45,603 nt of DNA from Acidobacteria bacterium RIFCSPLOWO2_02_FULL_65_29 (GTDB lineage Bacteria; Acidobacteriota; Vicinamibacteria; Vicinamibacterales; CAVVIG01). The position numbers and the translations under genes were made by a program. Under the pieces are notes generated by a model. That model saw only the letters and a list, made by a program, of their open reading frames with translations. It was not told where the DNA came from and did no database searches. Numbering within the stretch: position 1 is the first letter of the stretch; every line of letters starts with the position of its first letter. Where the stretch lies: positions 106,783-152,385 of the forward strand of contig MEKT01000016.1 in NCBI GenBank assembly GCA_001767435.1, read 5' to 3'. Shown piece after piece: positions 43,727 to 45,603 of this stretch.

Positions 43727-44251
43727 ATGTCAGTGAAATCGAAGGCCGCGGGCGTGAAGCTGCTGCTGTTTGACGTCGACGGCGTGTTCACCGACGGGAC
43801 CGTGACGATTCACGCCGACGGGACCGAAAGCAAGACCTTCGGGATCCGCGACGGGATCGCTATCGTGTGGGCCGAGCGCGCGGGGCTGAGAGTAGGCCTC
43901 CTTTCGGCGCGGACGTCGGCCACCACGCCGCATCGCGCGGCGCAGCTCGGTATCACGATCGTGCAGCAGGGCGTCTCCAACAAACTCCAGGGGTACGAGC
44001 GAATCCTCGCCGCCCAGCACGTCACAGACGCCGAAGTGGCGTACATGGGCGACGACATCGTGGATCTGGCCGTGCTCGGCCGCGTGGGACTTTCGGCGGC
44101 GCCAGCCGATGCGGTGGCGGAAGTGCGAGCGCGGGTCGACTGGGTGAGCCGGGCTCCCGGGGGCCGGGGCGCCGTCCGCGAGTTGATTGAGGTGATCCTG
44201 CGGGCCCAGCGTCGGTGGAAGGCGATCGTGGCCGCCTCGGGCGTTTCATGA
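43727..44251 (+). CDS. kdsC: 3-deoxy-D-manno-octulosonate 8-phosphate phosphatase
   Basis: Removes the phosphate from KDO-8-phosphate. The 174-residue HAD-superfamily protein has no cap domain: LLLFDVDGVFTDGTV (nucleophile Asp and acid-base Asp), LLSARTSATTPHRAAQLGI, and AYMGDDIVDLAVLGRVGLSAAPADAVAEVRARVDWVS are typical of KdsC. I use the ATG at 43727 (MSVKSKAAG); the frame is open from 43691 but those codons lie in repeat-like AACTGAGAAGTGAGAAG sequence. It is 70 bp after kdsD and its stop overlaps the next ATG. Confidence 0.95.
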   Translation: MSVKSKAAGVKLLLFDVDGVFTDGTVTIHADGTESKTFGIRDGIAIVWAERAGLRVGLLSARTSATTPHRAAQLGITIVQQGVSNKLQGYERILAAQHVTDAEVAYMGDDIVDLAVLGRVGLSAAPADAVAEVRARVDWVSRAPGGRGAVRELIEVILRAQRRWKAIVAASGVS

Positions 44252-45477
44252 GCGACTACGCCCTGCTCCTCGCCGCGCTCGTGTCCCTTCTGGCGGGACT
44301 GGCCATCGGCAAGGCCTGGGAACGATACAAGCTCAGAGGCGGCACCTGGATCGACCGCCGGCGCGCCCGCGAATCGCCGCACTACATCCTGGGCTTGAAC
44401 TTCCTGGTCGCCAACCAGATCGATCTGGCCATCGAGGAGCTGACCCGGGCGGCCAGCCTCGACGCCGACGCGCTCGAAGTGCACATGATTCTCGGCAACC
44501 TGCACCGCGAAAAGGGCCAGGTGGGTAAGGCGATTACGGTCCATCAGGCGCTCCTGCAGCGGTCGCGGCTTTCGAAGCTCGAGCACGCCTACGTGCTGCT
44601 GTGCCTGGGGCTCGACTACAAGCGCGGAGGGTTCGTGGACCGCGCGCACGAAGCATTCAACGAAGTCCTGCGGCTCGATCCGGACAACGAATACGCGCTC
44701 GTCAACCTGCAGAAGATGCAGGAAGAACAGCACCAGTGGGTCGCGGCGTACGACACGCGCCAGCGGCTCACGAAGCTGGCGGCCGCCGGTGCCCAGCCGC
44801 AGAACCAGGCGATTCTGGCGTTCCTCGAGAACGAGATCGGGCTCGAGGCCGTGCGCCGCAAGGACTACGCCGAGGCCGCGCGCCGGTTCCAGGACGCGAT
44901 CGACCTCGACGCCCGCGCCGTGCCCGCGTACCTCAATCTGGGCGATGTGCGCGTGGCCGAGGGCAACGAAAAGGACGCAGCCAGCATCTGGGAGCGGCTG
45001 GTGCACGTGGCGCCGGACCGTGCGTACCTGGCGTTCGATCGAATCGACGCGCTCGCGAAACGGACGGGACACCCAGAACGGTTCACACGCCTCTGCCGAC
45101 GGCTGATCGACGAGAACCCGCAGGAATGGCGCGCCCGTCTTGCGTTGTCGCGGCATCTCGCCGCGGGAGGCCACAACCAGGAGGCGCTCGATCTGTTGTT
45201 CGCGGCGCTCGTCCAGAATCCCCACGCGCTCAGCATTCACCAGGCGATTTGGCGCGCGCTCGCCGAGCTGCGTCACCCGCCGGCGCTCGTCGATCGGTAC
45301 GGCGATCTGACCGAGCACGCGGTCTTTTATCTCGACCCGCACGTGTGCATGCGGTGCCGCTACCGCAGCACGGAGCTGCTCTGGCAGTGCCCGCACTGTC
45401 ACGACTGGAATACGTTCGTCGAAGAACGCATCGCGCCGGCGCAGGACGCATCTGAATTTGAGGATTTGAGGATTTGA
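44248..45477 (+). CDS. lapB: LapB-like TPR protein with C-terminal rubredoxin-like domain
   Basis: LapB (YciM) tunes lipopolysaccharide synthesis in enterobacteria by acting on LpxC degradation. This 409-residue protein has an N-terminal membrane helix (YALLLAALVSLLAGLAIGKAWERYKL), the hallmark HYILGLNFLVANQIDLAIEELTRA, eight or so TPR units, and a rubredoxin-like metal site CMRCRYRSTELLWQCPHCHDW. Its position after kdsC fits. The ATG overlaps the kdsC stop (ATGA). The last residues, EFEDLRI, are encoded by the GAGGATTT repeat array, which also gives the stop, so the native C-terminus has been replaced or extended by repeat DNA. Confidence 0.9.
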   Translation: MSDYALLLAALVSLLAGLAIGKAWERYKLRGGTWIDRRRARESPHYILGLNFLVANQIDLAIEELTRAASLDADALEVHMILGNLHREKGQVGKAITVHQALLQRSRLSKLEHAYVLLCLGLDYKRGGFVDRAHEAFNEVLRLDPDNEYALVNLQKMQEEQHQWVAAYDTRQRLTKLAAAGAQPQNQAILAFLENEIGLEAVRRKDYAEAARRFQDAIDLDARAVPAYLNLGDVRVAEGNEKDAASIWERLVHVAPDRAYLAFDRIDALAKRTGHPERFTRLCRRLIDENPQEWRARLALSRHLAAGGHNQEALDLLFAALVQNPHALSIHQAIWRALAELRHPPALVDRYGDLTEHAVFYLDPHVCMRCRYRSTELLWQCPHCHDWNTFVEERIAPAQDASEFEDLRI

Positions 45478-45501
45478 GGATTTGAGGGATTTGAGGATCT
45501 T
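45454..45501. repeat. GAGGATTT array at the lapB 3' end
   Basis: About five 8-nt units GAGGATTT, starting inside the lapB coding region (codons for EFEDLRI) and running past the stop. Because 8 is not a multiple of 3 and the unit contains TGA, each reading frame meets a stop within 24 nt. Confidence 0.9.
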
Positions 45502-45544
45502 GCGCTTCACATTTCGCTAGATCCTGCACATTTCGTTGAACACC

Positions 45545-45603
45545 TACCGGCTAAAGCCGGTAGACTCCAATTCCGACTGAAAGTCGGCTTGCGGCTGAAG
45601 CCG
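45545..45603. repeat. Three tandem small hairpins at window end
   Basis: TACCGGC-TAAA-GCCGGTA (45545-45562), CCGACT-GAA-AGTCGG (45573-45587) and CGGCT-GA-AGCCG (45592-45603) follow each other, sharing the pattern GGCT-AA-AGCC. They probably continue beyond the window. No gene is seen in 45502-45603. Confidence 0.8.

Overview
This window is a GC-rich chromosomal segment of a Gram-negative bacterium, most likely an acidobacterium of the Vicinamibacteria type. That is an inference from gene content: a complete KDO branch of lipopolysaccharide synthesis, a type-B succinate dehydrogenase, ferredoxin-linked 2-oxoglutarate oxidation, a cytochrome bc complex with a large multiheme cytochrome, and intergenic spaces crowded with short repeats. 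No rRNA, tRNA or CRISPR array was recognised.

Layout. 1-6209 (minus): CNNM/CorC protein, ybeY, phoH, aspS and hisS. 6210-9700: decayed accessory DNA holding the 3' end of a TPR gene, an IS110-family remnant, two integron-type attC sites around a DUF4160/DUF2442 cassette, a beta-propeller fragment and a broken esterase. 9716-12291 (plus): four overlapping genes for a nucleotidyltransferase, a membrane protein with a Gly/Cys tail, a DUF692/MNIO iron enzyme and a partner protein. 12401-19218 (minus): HEAT protein, Rieske protein, split cytochrome b and an octaheme cytochrome c. 19316-26027 (minus): dcd, a DUF2905 protein, ndk, korB, korA, sucD and sucC. 26234-29710 (plus): sdhC, sdhA, sdhB. 30143-31035: two small membrane proteins and a MazF-type toxin-antitoxin pair. 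31128-35034 (minus): M20 peptidase, mdh and icd. 35561-37222 (plus): serA. 37589-39334 (minus): a lipid kinase and a secretion-like membrane protein. 39389-45477 (plus): kdsB, pyrG, kdsA, kdsD, kdsC and lapB.

How the genes work together. kor, suc, sdh, mdh and icd cover most of the TCA cycle, with reduced ferredoxin made at 2-oxoglutarate. The bc-type complex would take electrons from the quinol made by succinate dehydrogenase. The kds genes and pyrG supply CMP-KDO, and lapB belongs to lipopolysaccharide assembly control.

Most unusual points: (1) the MNIO operon, with a Cys-rich membrane-bound candidate substrate; (2) a leader element of about 172-175 bp present twice, immediately before the octaheme cytochrome and before serA, with paired bases that covary; (3) a small attC cassette beside an IS110 remnant; (4) a 58-codon in-frame repeat insertion in ybeY; (5) several families of 7- and 8-nt tandem repeats that begin at stop codons of genes.
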